A DNA stretch of 64,000 bases from Macrophomina tecta (lineage: Eukaryota > Ascomycota > Dothideomycetes > Botryosphaeriales > Botryosphaeriaceae). A program made the position numbers and the translations under genes. This document shows, in pieces, positions 1-12,839 of this stretch (positions are counted from its first letter, which is position 1; every line of letters starts with the position of its first letter). The stretch covers positions 930,001-994,000 of the forward strand of contig JAKSGN010000033.1 in the NCBI GenBank assembly GCA_024180945.1. The letters are read 5' to 3'. The notes under the pieces were generated by a model. It made no database searches. It saw only the letters and a program-made list of their open reading frames with translations, and was not told the DNA's origin.

Positions 1-876
1 CGACAGTCGCTGAAGCCGGTGGGTGCTGCGGCTCGGTGACGACGAGCTAGGGAAATGGCGGCTATGCGGTCGGCAAAATGGGACTCGGTGGGAAGAAGCG
101 ATCGCGGATCAGCTCGCGGGTAGCATGTGCTCCTGATCTTGAGCTCGATGAGGCTTTGCGGGCGACGATAGTGAGGTGCGCTTTGGAGCTCGCAGGTTCG
201 TGTACACAGCTTGGCGCGGGCGGATCGCTGAGGGTTGTGCTCGAGCTTAGAGCAAAAATGAGGGCTGGCGGATAAGGATGAGCGGCGCGCGGATAAGACG
301 CGCGAGGGAGCAGCGCTCGAGATGTTGTATCGGAGCGTGGTGGTGGACCTGCAGTGATGGACAAGCTTGTCGAAAGAGTCGCGCATCCTCCCCCGGTTGG
401 TAGCGCGCGGGCGGGCTCTTTCGGTGCAGAGGAAAGTCCGATGGGAGGGAGGTCCGATGACGGCGCTTGCACGAAAAGAGCACCGAACCACCCTTAAGCG
501 AGGCGCGTGCCACAGGGCTGTCTTTCTGCCTCAGGCACAACATGCACCAGGCCTATCAGAGCATTCATCAAACATCACACGCGAACGTTCGTCACACCGA
601 AACTGCGCCCCAGAACCCAGCCTCCAGCCGATGACCAGGGTGAGTTCGGATGGTCGGGGGGGATCGTCAAATGGGAAATGATCCGGCCGTCTCTACCTAG
701 AAAAGAGAGAGAATGATAGCAAGCGAAAAATAGTATCCATTTCCAAATCTGCCACCCAGAGTTGCACCCGCCACCTCTCTTCCGCATCTCGAATTCAAGC
801 TGGGCTTCTGGCCAAACGACGGGATGTACTCTATAGAAGGCCCCATCTGTCTCCCTCTCGCGGTAGTACCATCTTC
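1..876. other. intergenic, no gene recognised
   Basis: I see no ORF here with recognisable protein features. The open frames are short, overlap on both strands and look like GC-rich noise. The stretch is the 3' flank of the beta-glucosidase gene that ends at 877. Confidence 0.6.
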
Positions 877-3739
877 TCAGAATACCCAAGTGAAAGATTC
901 CAGAACTTCGAACGATGTCGAACACCTGCGTATCGGTCAGCAAGTCCACGGCCCTCATTCAGTGGCTGGAGTTACCTGATATCTGCTGACGATGAGCCAA
1001 CGAGCACATCAAAGCGGCCTTCCTCCGCTATGTACGCCTCCAGGGACGTGTCATAATAACCGACCGAGTACTTGTCGAACAACAAGTGCACAGTCTTGGT
1101 CTCGCCGGGCTGCAAAAACACCTTTCCAAATGCCTGTAGCTCCTTCTCGGGACGCGGCAGTTTTGACTTGATGTCTCGGATGTAGCCCTGCACAATTTCT
1201 GATGCTGCGAACCCACCGCTGTTTGTTACTGGAACGCTGACTTTTACGACGCCGCCTGCTTCGAGCGTACGGCTGCTGATGATTGCATCGCCGTAGCAAA
1301 AGGTGGTGTACGAAAGACCGTGACCAAACGGAAACAGTGGCTCGATGCCACAGCGCTCGTAATGCCTGTAGCCGATGAAAATGCCCTCCCCGTACACGAC
1401 CTTCGCGTTCTCACCAGGCCAGTTGTGGTACGCAGGATTATCAGAAAGCTTCTTGGGGAACGTCGTCGGAAGCTTACCACCAGGGCTTTGCCTGCCAAGG
1501 AGAACATCAGCCAACGCATTGCCCGCTTCCTGTCCTTGGTACCACGCCTGAAGGATGGCCGGAACTCTCTCGGACCACGGCATCGTCACTGGTGTCCCGG
1601 ACTGATTGACGACAATCGTGTTCGGGTTAGCTGCGACAACGGCTTCCACCAGGCGATCCTGGCTTCCGTTCTTGGGCAAGTCCATCGTTTGCCTGTCGTA
1701 GCCCTCTGATTCCCATTCCGCGTCCAGGCCGACGAAGACCACTGCAGCATCTGCTTTCTTTGCGGCGTCCACCGCTTCTTGAAGCAGGTTGATGCGGGAC
1801 TCTTCCTCGTACCCAATGCGGCAGCCACCATAAGCATGCGTCGGCCTACCGTGGGTAATCTTCGACGCCGGCCGGACCTCATTGGTGCTCTCGACAAGAA
1901 TTTGAACTGGCTTGCCCTCTTCAAGATAGATGGACTGGATGACATCCTCCGATGCTTCGAACATTGCCTCACCTTCCTCGGTCCAGTCCCAGTTGTCGAT
2001 GAACAGCTCTCCGTCAAGGAAGAGGCGACCTGGACCAACGCTTGAAAAGCTGAACGTGTGAGTTCCCGAAGTCTTCGGCGTCAAAATTGTCTTCACTTTG
2101 AACGAATATGCCGGCAAGACCGCTTTCGGTGCAGAATCCCAGAGGAAAAGGTCTGTGTTTGCCTTATGCTGCACCGACGCTGGAGCCCCTTCGAAGCGAT
2201 CCTGGCAGAAGTACTCGAGCGTGACGCCTGGTTTACCATCCACCGTTGTACAGAATGGGGAGGCAAGAGGAAGCCATTTCGCAGTGTCGCAGCCGCGGGA
2301 GTAAATAAGCTCTCCTTCGAAGTGATTTGCGAGTCCATCAAAGGGAGTGGTGGTATAGTAAGGGTTGAGACTTGCGCTCCCACCGCCTCCGGCAATCGCG
2401 CGCTTCGCGTTCGGTCCAATGATAGCAATTTTCTTTGCAGAAGTGATAGGAAGTAATCCTCGCTCATTCTTCAGCAAAGTCAAGCCCTCGGCTCCGGCTT
2501 GACGTATGACTTGGCGGATGGCAGGGTTGTCATTTGCACGCTCGTCGGGCTCTGGTGCGTCATTGTTGAAACCTTTGGTCCTTTGTATCAAGTAGAGAAC
2601 GTCCCCAGCAGCTCGTTCAACATCCGCTGCAGACAATTCCCCTTTTTCTACCGCCCGAATTGCTCGTTCACCACGCCACTTGGTTGGCCCGGGCATCTCT
2701 AAGGCACATCCGGCTGCAATGGCCTCGGCGACGGAATTGGTACCTGTCCAGTCCGACATCACCATTCTGCAAATGTTAGTGTCTTCCCTAGACTCAAGCT
2801 GCGCCGTGCGATATAATATAGGTTCACTCACCCGTCATATTTCCATTCGTCCCGAAGAATCTTCTTCATCGTGTGGGGAAATTGGTCGGCGTGAACTCCG
2901 TTGACCAGGTTGTATGAGCTCATTAAAGCCCAAGGAGACGCTTCGCGGATGGCGATCTCGAAGGGCTTCAAATAAATCTCCCTCAAAGGCCGCTCGGCAA
3001 TGATGGAGTCGATCGTCATGCGCAGCGTTTCCTGTTCGTTTCCAACGAAATGTTTGATCGTCGCGGCAACTTTCTTGCTCTGCAACCCGCGAATGTATGC
3101 AGCAGCAAGCTTCCCGGTGAGGAAGGGATCCTCCGAGAAAGACTCGAAATTGCGGCCTCCAAGAGGCGAGCGGTGCAAGCAGACAGTTGGAGCTAATAGG
3201 ACATCAGCACCTCGGGCTTTGGTCTCGTCGCCGAGGTGCTTTCCCACCTCTTCCATCAAGTCGAGGTTCCAGGTAGCTGCAAGGGAGATACCGCAAGGGA
3301 ACAAAGCGGCCTATGAGGGTGTCAGCCACACAGCAGAGAGAATTGTTATTACCACCTACTGGAGTGCCGTTCTTGAACCATTGCCCTCTTGCACCGTTGG
3401 GACCATCGGTTGTCTTGATCGAAGGGACACCTCGATGAGGCAGAGCAACAGTACGCCAAAAGTCAGAGCCCGCCAAAAGGGAAACCTGGAGAGTTCACGT
3501 GTCAGCTGATTCATGCCAAACTGCATACAAAAGAAATTCACCTGTTCCTTGAGTGGCAGCTGTGAAGCCAATTCTCTAGCGTGTCTGTCAGGCTGGCCAA
3601 CACCGTTGGCGTTGACACTGGTAACCTCCTCATGGAATATGGATTTGCGGCCAGTTGGATCCTGTGGCGTCAGCCTTAACGAAGGCGAGGTGCCAAGAGG
3701 CGCCTCCGCGGGACGTGGCAGTACCACAGTATCAGCCAT
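877..3739 (-). CDS. GH3 beta-glucosidase with PA14 insert, intracellular
   Basis: Glycoside hydrolase family 3 enzyme that would release terminal beta-linked glucose. Five exons read on the minus strand: 3739-3542, 3485-3360, 3310-2832, 2766-976 and 925-877, giving about 880 aa, normal for PA14-containing fungal GH3 enzymes. The N-terminal GH3 barrel carries KHFVGNEQE and the nucleophile motif VMSDW, with Asp273 as the predicted nucleophile. A PA14-like block (near VTLEYFCQDRFEG) interrupts the C-terminal GH3 domain, and a fibronectin-III-like tail follows. The last 49-bp exon is needed: without it the protein stops at ADIR, with it the usual GH3 ending SFEVLESFTWVF appears. The start at 3739 begins MADTVVLPR with no signal peptide, so a cytosolic, cellobiose-type role is inferred. 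The family call is secure; the substrate is not known. Confidence 0.93.
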
Positions 3740-6700
3740 TCTGGGTTATGGAAGCAAGCAAAACAATGATAATAAAATGCGAGGCGGAAATCACAGCGGC
3801 ATCAAAAGCCGGAACAAAGAGCATCGAAACCGGGACCTGTCGAGACTTGGAGTGGTTACTCGCAAGAAAGGTCACGCTCGTCGTCTTATTTAAGTGTTCC
3901 ATGACACTCAGAATGCGGCCAAGCGCGGACCGCACGGGGATTGCTCCATACAGCATAAGCCAAAAGGCGTTAAGACGTGCGTTGTACCTGGACCATGTAC
4001 CCAACGTCTCATTGATAGGCACCATGGCGATGTGAGCAGCAGAACCGGTGATTAGCCTGTTTTTTTGCCTCAAGGGAAAACGTTTAGGCAGTCTGGCTTT
4101 CCTCATTTCGTGCTCGGTTTGCGAGAGCATTGGGTTGCGGAGTAACTGTTGCAGCACGGGGTACTCGAAATGAAGCTTGATGGCGAAAGCAGAAGCTCAA
4201 ATTGGAGCTGCAGCATTAACTTCGAGAATACTAAGGTTTTCCCGTATGGCAACCGAGCGGTCGGGGAAGGTCTGTGGACGCAGCGATGCAAGCATATCGT
4301 AAGATGGAACGCACGAAAGGCTCTCAAGTCCACACGGCGATAGCGGACCGATGCTAAAAGCTGCGGAGGGCGGTGGTCCGGGCCCGAGTGAGCTAGGAGT
4401 GCCAATGAGGTGCAGGCAGTGTGAGCCGCGCGCCAGTGAGCGAATTGTTGGTGGAACAAAGCGAGTGGTCGAGTCGTGAGCGTGGAGATGAGGCTGGAAA
4501 GACGGCACGGAATGCCGACGCCACGCGAAGCCTTACGGCCGCTCACTCCTGCCCTGTATCACGTCCTGCGCGCGAGATCCAGAGTTTCACGTAGATTTCT
4601 TGAAACGGCCAAATTTTTCCATTCATCCTTTGGCACCCCGCATTTGAATCAGAAGATGTTCTCTGCACCTCGGAAGCACGTGACTGATTATCTAAGGGTG
4701 GCTTGATAAGTTGGTCCGAGCACGGTGCAGTGCACGGCATTCAAGTCTAGCTCCGTATAATCTAGCCTTCAGCAGTTTGACGGGTGCCGGTCCGAAGCAT
4801 CCAGCAGCATGGAAGCAGCAGCGTGTGCAAGTGGATCTCTTCTCTGGTCTCTTCTCTGTTATTGACGAAGTGTTGCTGTGTAGCTCATGCATCCTGCATG
4901 AGACTACAGTACCATCGGATGATCTTGTTGCATGATTTGGTCCCATCGTGTATGATATAGGCGCCGAAAGCACTGTAGATTTCTCTGACTGCGGTGAGAT
5001 GAAGCCAGCCCAGACAGGAAAGTCATTTCCCATCTTGTCACTTGCCTTACTACGGATGACCTGATCGTACAGTCTTGACAGCGGCCATGGACGCATTTGA
5101 CAGCAGGAGGGATCCTCTTGAAGACGTAGGAAGTCTGCTGGCATGGCTCAAGTGTGCTGGCATCCATTTTATTATCAAAGTTGGGGGCATTCAACGCTTC
5201 TGTATTTCCGCGAGTAACACCCCGTAACAGAAGGACCCTGTGCGTGGTTGGCCAGTAGATGAGGCTTGACCCACGCCCTTGGATTGATCGGCATGACTGT
5301 CGTCACGAAGCGCAAAAACAGACGTCAAAAAGGTGGACAGTAAGTAGCTGTGTGCAAGCGAGGCTCGGGGACGACAATGGACCACCAAAGAGGAAAAAAG
5401 GGAATGACCCACAGAATGACCCAAGAGGGTCTCTACGCCGAAAAGCTAGGCGTTTCGTAGCGAACGTTACAATTTTCTGCGATCCAACAAGGCATCGTGC
5501 TGCTAGGTTCATGTTGCACAGCATCCGGACGAAAAGTAGTATGAAACGCCTGAATGAATCGAACGAGAAGTCCACAAAAGTAAGACAGTGGCGCGCCAAC
5601 AGCGCTGTATAAAGGAGTCGCAAGACTCAGCAACATTCCTGTGTCGTGCGGCCCATTGTTGAGGATGCGAAATTAGGCGCGTTGAACAGCATCCACGAAC
5701 ACGCATGAATATCTGACTCAGATGCGACGGCGGTCAGGTTTGGGGCCTAACAAACAGATGAACGATCAGCAGACTTGTTTGCGGTATTTCTTACCAGTTA
5801 ACAAAGCCACAGAGCTGTGGCCACGTCTGCCACACTATTTGGGCGCATTCAGATAAAAGGGCAGCGAAATATACTTTTAACAGGTCTTTCCCTTGCAACG
5901 GAAGCTGCGGACCGGCTCGGAGGCCATTTCCATCCATTTGCTGAGCTACCCCTTGAACGTCGCAGACAAGGGGTTGAGCCTTTTTCTCCCCCCCCTTTCG
6001 ACGATGAATCGTGAAGCGCCGCCGTTTCACCGCCGCTGGCACGTTGAAACAGAGTGTCGAGCGGTGGGCATATCGTACTCGCGGAGGCCATCGTGACCAA
6101 TCGTAGAAACCTTGATAGTAAGCAGCACGACCAGATATCCCACACGAATATCAGTCCAAACTTCTTCGATATGTAAAGGTATTTTTTCCAAAAGCAGAAC
6201 ACAGCCGCGCGGCCTTCGAAACGAGCGATCGTTGTGACGTGATGAGCCTAGAAGATGGGACCAAGACGCCTCCGTGAACTCCATGAGATGGCGTGAAAGC
6301 TGCCCGCCTTCTTCATCTCCATCGAATCTCGAGGTAATCCGGTACGTTCGTCGTTTAGCGGTTCGGATAGTTTTCCACGGACCCTGCAGAAGAATACGGG
6401 CCGTGGCGAGTTGGAAAATGGCGCACATTGCACTTCATTCGCCAAGAGGTGGTGAGGTTTGCACGTGCAAGATGCACGCAATGGACCTCCTGATCTGGCG
6501 CATGGTTTTGGTGGCGAAGACCAAAAACGTGCGAGCCAAATACAGAAATCCACATGCCGAGAGCATGCGCGTCGCTCAATGCAAGCAATCCTCGGCGTGA
6601 GGGGCGTCACCGCTCATTTTGGGTACGTAACAGTGAGGCTAGTTTCAGTCCCTGACAGGAAATTGCTGCTTGGCTGCGTTTTGCGCAGTCGTCACAGATA

Positions 6701-8441
6701 GGTGAGCCGCGCGCGTTGAAGGTAGGTTGCGGTTCTGCTGATGCTCGCGGAGTTGGGTTTTGTGGTACGTAAGAGAGTGGCTGTTCCATGGTTCTCCAGA
6801 AGTTCCGTAAACCTGTTTGGGTGAACGAGGATGGCCTAAATCCTTCGGACCCTGATTCACAGCGAATGAACGGAAGAGCATCCGCCACCGCCTTCATTTC
6901 CGTGTTGGGTAGAGATGGCGATGTCGCGTGTAGGCGATAGATACTGACAGCCGATTCCGTAGACACATGGAATGATGCGAGAAAATCGGCGGAGCGGGAA
7001 GCGAGTGCGGAGACGAGTGCAGCAGGCCTGCCGCTGGGCAATCAGGAAAAACTCTCAGCCGATGGAAGTATGCGAGTCGGCGTTTCCCAGACATCGATCA
7101 CGCCCTGAAAAGACGCGGACAGAGTGGTCTGACGGAGCGGAAGAGGAGCACAAATACTTCACGGAACTGGCGCAGAGGGGCGAGGCGCAGGGACGAGCGT
7201 GCCACGGCATACGCAGTGCGGCGGGGCAGCGGCAGTGGTGTAACGGAGAGGCATTTGCGATTAGATAATGGCGGCTGGATGGCGGAGTCGGAGGCGGGAG
7301 GTGGGCGCTGGCTGGCTGCGGTCGGCGTTGAGGCCGGCCGGCGCGACCGAGGGAGACGTTGGCGAGCCGCCAAGCGCGACGTCACGTCCTGAATGGCAGG
7401 CAGGCACGTGTAAAAACGAGGGAGACGGAAGAGCGAAAGAGCGAGTGCGGAGAGACTTCGGGTCGGGGCGATGTGCGCGAGTAAGGCAGATCGCGGGCGA
7501 GATTGAGCGAGCCGGGATGGCCCAACGCCGCTCGTCGTCGTTTGTCGTTAGGCCGGCCAGGGTCCCGGACGTCGGCGCGGACAGAGTGTGGAGAGCAGCA
7601 GCTGGAGAGGGCTGGGCAGGCGGGCAGACTCCGCAGCAGGCACGCGAGCAGCCCGCCTGCAGCGGAGATATACTTACTCTGAGCGCTGGTCGGTTACGTC
7701 AAGGCGTGAGCGTTGGTGGTTGAGTAAAAGAAGTGGTAACGGAAACGCAGCGCAGGGATGGGCGGGCTGCGCTGTCGGGCGAACTCGGCCACTCACACGG
7801 CACTGATAAGAGAAAGCAGATCTACCCCAGCGCGGCGCGAGGTTTCATCGAATTAAGCCTTCGTTAATGCTTCAGCGACTGCTCGTTTGGGGCACCTCGC
7901 GAATATCCAGTACGTAAACTGCCCTAACTATGACCAAGCCCACGCCAAGCGGACGCCCTCGGTGGCACAGGCGCAGACCGCATCGCTGACACTGCGCGCC
8001 CATTACCTCTATCCATCGACACTACTTATCTATAACCAACACCGCTGCCCGCGCCCACACCCGCCGTTCGCGTCGTCCCCAGCAGCCCAGCAGAGCGCAG
8101 AGCCGCTGCCCAGCCGCCAGCCGCCGCAGCAGAGAGCGCGCCCTCAGGCAAATGACCGAACGCACCATCCACTTCCTCATCTTCCTCTCCCACGGTCCTT
8201 GAGCTCCCTGCTTGCTCGCAGACACCGCCTTCCGCCGCCCGATAAGCCAGCCGATCGTCCCCCAGCAGCCAAGCCGCACCCCATATCTTCCGTTATCAGA
8301 CTCGGCCTCCAGCTGCCCAAACGCGGCCCTTCTCACTGGTGCGCTGCCGCCCCAAGCCCTGACGACCGGCGGGCACTAACACGGCATACCCGCAGGCTCC
8401 ACGCTGCCCTTGGTCGCTATCTCCGATACTGGCCGCACGAT
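3740..8441. other. 4.7-kb stretch without a recognised gene
   Basis: No frame here gives a recognisable domain or a sensible spliced product. From about 7000 to 7800 the plus strand is strongly purine-rich. From about 7900 to 8400 it becomes C-rich and keeps one long open frame in phase with the regulator that follows. I read that part as leader of the Zn2Cys6 gene, because it lacks protein-like composition. Lineage-specific genes or non-coding RNAs cannot be excluded. Confidence 0.5.
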
Positions 8442-10865
8442 ATGACGACCGCCGTAGCTCCCCAGCCCATCATGCCTCGTTCGGACCTCGTCCCTCTCGC
8501 TGCTGCCCGCCCAAAGTCAAGCAAGCCTATGCCGGGAAAGGAGAACATCCTTCCTCTCAAGCAGAACCAGACGCCCCAGGGCCAGCTCACCCCCGCCCAG
8601 CGCTCCCGCCGCGAGAGACCCTGCGACGCCTGCCGCCGCCGCAAGAGCCGCTGCGTCATCCACGAAGGTGCCCTGCTGTGCGTGCTGTGCGAGTTTCACA
8701 AGCAGGAGTGCACTTTCGTCCAGAGCCCGCTGCCGAGGAAACGGAAGATAAACGTCGACGGCCAAAGGGAGGACAGTTCGAAGAAGAGGTAAGATCCCAT
8801 GATTTCAGCGCTAGTCCAATCCCGCCGCACTGCCCAGCCCTGCAGCACGCGACTGACGCCGGTCCAGATCTGTCGAGCGTGAACAGCAGCAGCACCACCA
8901 CCACCAGCACCAACACCAGAGTACCGGCCCGCCCCAGCAACGCCCCTCCCCCACCACCAAATTCTCCCGCCGAGCACCCCAACTGGTCGACACCACCGGC
9001 CACGCCCTCCAAGAGACGCTCGGTCTGCAACGCCGTCAGCACAGCCGCTACATTGGCCCCACCACACCCTTCGACCCGCTACTAATCGGCCTGACCCAGT
9101 TCGACACGCGCAACGAGAGCACCTTCGACCTCGGCGTGTTACGGAAGGTCCACGACAATGAACATTTCATCATGCTGCCTGACGAGAACACACAGGACTT
9201 TGACAGCGAAATCGAGGCTCTCAATTCGGTCGAGGCCGTGGTAGCACCGCATGGCTCGCACCTCATCGATGTGTATTTCCGCTCCGTGCACCCTAATTTC
9301 CCCATCATCCAGAAGACCCTGTTCATGCAACGGCACCGAGACGCCGACCGTCAGATATCTCCCCCCCTACTCGCGGGCATCTACATGTTAGCTTTGCAAT
9401 GGTGGTCGTACGAACCTAGATTGGCGTCATTGCCCAAGCCGGACGTCAGCAAGCTGGAGGCCATTGCTTCTCACTGGCTGCCCAAGGCCATGGAGCGGCC
9501 CAAGCTTTCGACGATCCAGGCTGGTCTCCTGCTCCTGCAGAGGCCGGACTCGGACTCATGGAGTCTGACAACCCAGCTCGTCGCCGTTGGCCAAGAGCTT
9601 GGGCTGCACCTCGACTGCTCCAACTGGTCAATCCCCCTGTGGGAGAAGGGGCTGCGTAAGCGGATTGCATGGGCATTGTACATGCAGGATAAATGGAGTT
9701 CGTTGATCCACGGACGGCCGTCGCACATTTACAATGCAGACTGGGCAGTGAAGCCGATTACTGACGAGGATTTTTTCGAAGAGGGCGCTCAAACAGGCGA
9801 GGTGCTCCGGGCAGGCAGTGAGGAGGAAGCTGCGGATGAGGAGCGAGGCGCATACGTCTTCGCGCAGATGATCACCCTGACGGCCATCATGGCGGAAGTC
9901 ATGGATACATTCTACACGCAGACTGCAATCCAAGACTTCCAGAATGCCGGGAGAAATTCGACGAGGTTGATACTGGACCGGGCGAAGCCAGTGCAGATCA
10001 AGCTCAAGGAGTGGTTTGCCAAACTGCCGGCGTCGACACGCATCGATAGCCACAATTCCGGCCGCTCATCCAACACCGGTACGTGTTCCTTTTTCCCTTT
10101 TGCTAGTCTCCCCGGTTAATCCAGATGCTCTTGACAGCCACCGGTGCCCTCCATCTGGCGTACTTCGCAACTGAGATCACCCTGCACCGCCGTATTGTGC
10201 AATCTCTCGACCCAGAGACATCGGACTCATACCTACTCTTCATCTGCCGATCAGCGGCCAAGACGCGGCTGATCAGCGCCATGGACTTCGTCAATCGCCT
10301 GACGCCCGCGCACCTGCAGTCGTTCTGGTACTTCGCCTCCAAGATCAACTTCACACTGATCGGCACATTCGGCAGTCTGCTCTGGGCGACGGCGCCGGGC
10401 AAGGAGGAAGCCGACTTCTATAAGACACGCTTGCGCGAATACCGGTGGACGCTGAGCGTCAGCGCGACGCGCGCCCATTGGCTTGAGTACGCGGTGCAGA
10501 TGCTCGACGCCAGCCGCGAGATGCTGCGCGGTATGAAGGAGAAGCCGCCGCTCGCCGACACGCTCGCCGCCCAGCAGCACCACCAGCAACATCTCCAGAA
10601 CCAGCAGCACCTCATCGTTAGCGACAGCGGCGTGCCGTCGATGAAGCATGGTGCTGGCGGTATGCGCTCAGCACTGCCCGTCCAATATCACCTTGGCGGT
10701 AGTAGCCAGCACTACGGGTCTGAGCCATCTGTCTCTTTCGAAGGTTATGGCGGCGACGAAATGGGCGAGGATTACGAGGGCAGCATCGGTGAGGGCGACC
10801 TCGACGAGCGGATGAGTGAGGGCAGTGGGTCTGGAGGCCTGAAGACACCAGTTAGCACCGCATGA
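8442..10865 (+). CDS. Zn2Cys6 transcription factor with Fungal_trans domain
   Basis: Nuclear DNA-binding regulator. Exons are 8442-8788, 8868-10078 and 10138-10865, giving 761 aa. The binuclear zinc cluster spans residues 61-90 with spacing C-x2-C-x6-C-x8-C-x2-C-x6-C, starting CDACRRRKSRC and followed by a basic PLPRKRK stretch. A Gln/His-rich linker comes next, then a conserved middle region with RYIGPTTPFDP, the fungal-specific domain (HLDCSNWSIPLWEKGLRKR) and ATGALHLAYFATEI after the second intron. The start was chosen at the ATG closest to the domain; the frame stays open back to 7887, so a longer N-terminus is possible. The cluster resembles the TamA/Dal81 class of nitrogen co-activators, but that is a memory-based impression and I give no symbol. 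Target genes are unknown. Confidence 0.88.
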
Positions 10866-12587
10866 GAGCGTTGTTGCTCCTTAATATCATGGCGTATTGC
10901 CATAAGGTTTGTGTTTCTGGATGGGTGGGTGTTCCTGTTTGCCTTTCGTCTTTTATTTCTCTGCGTGTTGGTCCTGTCCGACATCTTGTTTCTCGGTTTT
11001 AGCGACGTTAGATCTGTTTGTTTTCGCGGAGACGTGTTCATGATGGGAATCTCTTGATGAGCTATGGTTTTGGGCTGGTATTTTGGTCGTTCGTCTTCGT
11101 GGCCGTTGTTGGGGTCTCTATTGTCGATGATGCCTATCGGGCTCTTGTTCTTTACATTTTTGCCGGCCTGCGTGCTTGGTTGGGGAGGGTAAGTGATTGA
11201 GGCCGTGGCTCTGGGTTTTCTTTTGTTGTTGTTTTGTTGATTGTTTGCTAGCTGTTATCAGGCAGCAGCAGCACCAAGTGCCCTCCCAAGCAAGGATGTC
11301 ATCTTCATCGCGCTGTTGTTTGGTTTGGCTCTCGATACCCGGGTAGACAAGGCGTCGCACTTGCCTTTTTTGCCTCGCAGGAGGGATTATGACGAAAGAG
11401 GAGGAAGAAGTGTGGCAAAGAGTTGCAGTGATACGGTTGTAGGCAGTCTCCTAGTTTCCTCCAGGCGACCTCCAGAGATTATTTCGCGCGATGGAGTACG
11501 CTATATAGCGAGTAGGCGTAGTAGTGGGAGTTAGCGGTAGTTTATATATCGTCAGTAGCGTAAAGCAAAGTCCAAGAAGAGATGAAAACGAAAAAGAAAT
11601 TTCAAAAACCAAAAAAGAAAAAAACCGGAGTCTCAGAAAGAAGGGGAGGCGACAGTAGGTTTTAACTATGATGGAAAAGACATGATCGATCTTCAGGAAG
11701 GGGTATGTGTGTGAAAGCTGTGGGGTGAAGCACGACAGAAGAGACACAATAGAGCTGCTGAATCACGTCACCTGCCCTGGCTAACCTTTCTCTTTTCACC
11801 CTGCCAGTCGAGAGTTCCTTAACTCCAGTCAGCTTCCAGGCCTGTTTTTCTGTTACGTCAACGTAAAGGCTGTGGTTGGTCTGAATCGTGAGACAAAAAG
11901 CAACGGCATGGAGGGAATCGACGAACCATCGGAGCTGAACGGGACGTGTGTTGGAAGCGGAATCACGGTAGTAGCGGGGACGGGATGCGAGGCGCTTACA
12001 CGCGGGCTTTGCTCCTCTGGTTCCTTGCTTGCTCGCATGCTTTTAATCTTGGCGATGGGCTTACGAAGTCATGACCGTGATGATTGGTGGGATGGTGGTT
12101 GGTAATGTGTTGATTCCCCCCCTGTTTTCTTTCGTTGGCTTTGTTTCTATTGATAGTGCCTCTTGTTTTCTTTCTTTCTGTAGCTTATTGCTGTGGCATA
12201 TGCATCCTTGTGCAGTAGCGGAGAAAATCATAAGCATAGCTTGGCTTGCGCTTCACATATGCTTGAATCAAGCGCCAATATTACTATATTTCCTTAGGGT
12301 ACGTCCGAAAAGCCTCCCTCCCAGAGGAGAAGTTAGCGTTGTCGAGAGAGGAGCGACAGCGAACTGCATGTTGCTTGATGCAGTAGGTATGTATGTATGT
12401 ATGTATGTATGTATGTATGTACATGTCCCAAATTCCCTCTTTTTTCCAAACTCTCTCTCCTACCACGCTTCCCGCTCCCCCCTCCTCCGCAATGTAGTCT
12501 CCCCATTTACTGCCCACTGTCCAATAGCTGTCTGTCTCCTTTGACGCCTGTCTTAATTTCTTTTTTTTTTTTTCCTTGCCGCCCCGC
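10866..12587. other. intergenic, microsatellite only
   Basis: This is the 3' flank of the Zn2Cys6 gene. No coding frame is recognisable. It contains T-rich and A-rich stretches and one tetranucleotide repeat, listed separately. Confidence 0.55.
12387..12420. repeat. (GTAT)n microsatellite
   Basis: About eight tandem copies of a GTAT tetranucleotide lie in the gap between the regulator and the small secreted-protein gene. A simple repeat of this size is likely length-polymorphic. Confidence 0.95.
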
Positions 12588-12839
12588 TCACGGCACAAAC
12601 GCACACGACTCCGGCTGGTCACCGCTGCCGCAGTCGATGGGCAGCATGCCGTCCTGCAGGAACTCGCGCTGCCCTTGCGCATTCGTGCCCATTTCCGTAG
12701 CTAGTTGCGCACGGTCGAAGTTGTCGTCGGGCGAGACGTCGCTGATGAAGTTGATGGTCTGGGGCGCGGCCAGGGCGAGGGCGAGGGCGAGGGCGAGGGT
12801 GGTGGGGAGGAAGACGAGGAGGGCGACGAGGTTCGTCAT
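12588..12839 (-). CDS. small secreted protein candidate, 83 aa
   Basis: Single-exon ORF of 83 aa. The start is MTNLVALLVFLP followed by an Ala-Leu run and AAPQ, a convincing signal peptide with a plausible cleavage site after LAAP. The mature part is about 58 residues, acidic, with two cysteines near the C-terminus (DCGSGDQPESC). I recognise no family. Part of the hydrophobic core is encoded by a short GGGCGA tandem repeat, so its length may vary between strains. Secretion is inferred from the signal peptide only. It could be a chance ORF or the first exon of a larger gene. No neighbour suggests a role. Confidence 0.45.
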   Translation of the reverse strand: MTNLVALLVFLPTTLALALALALAAPQTINFISDVSPDDNFDRAQLATEMGTNAQGQREFLQDGMLPIDCGSGDQPESCAFVP

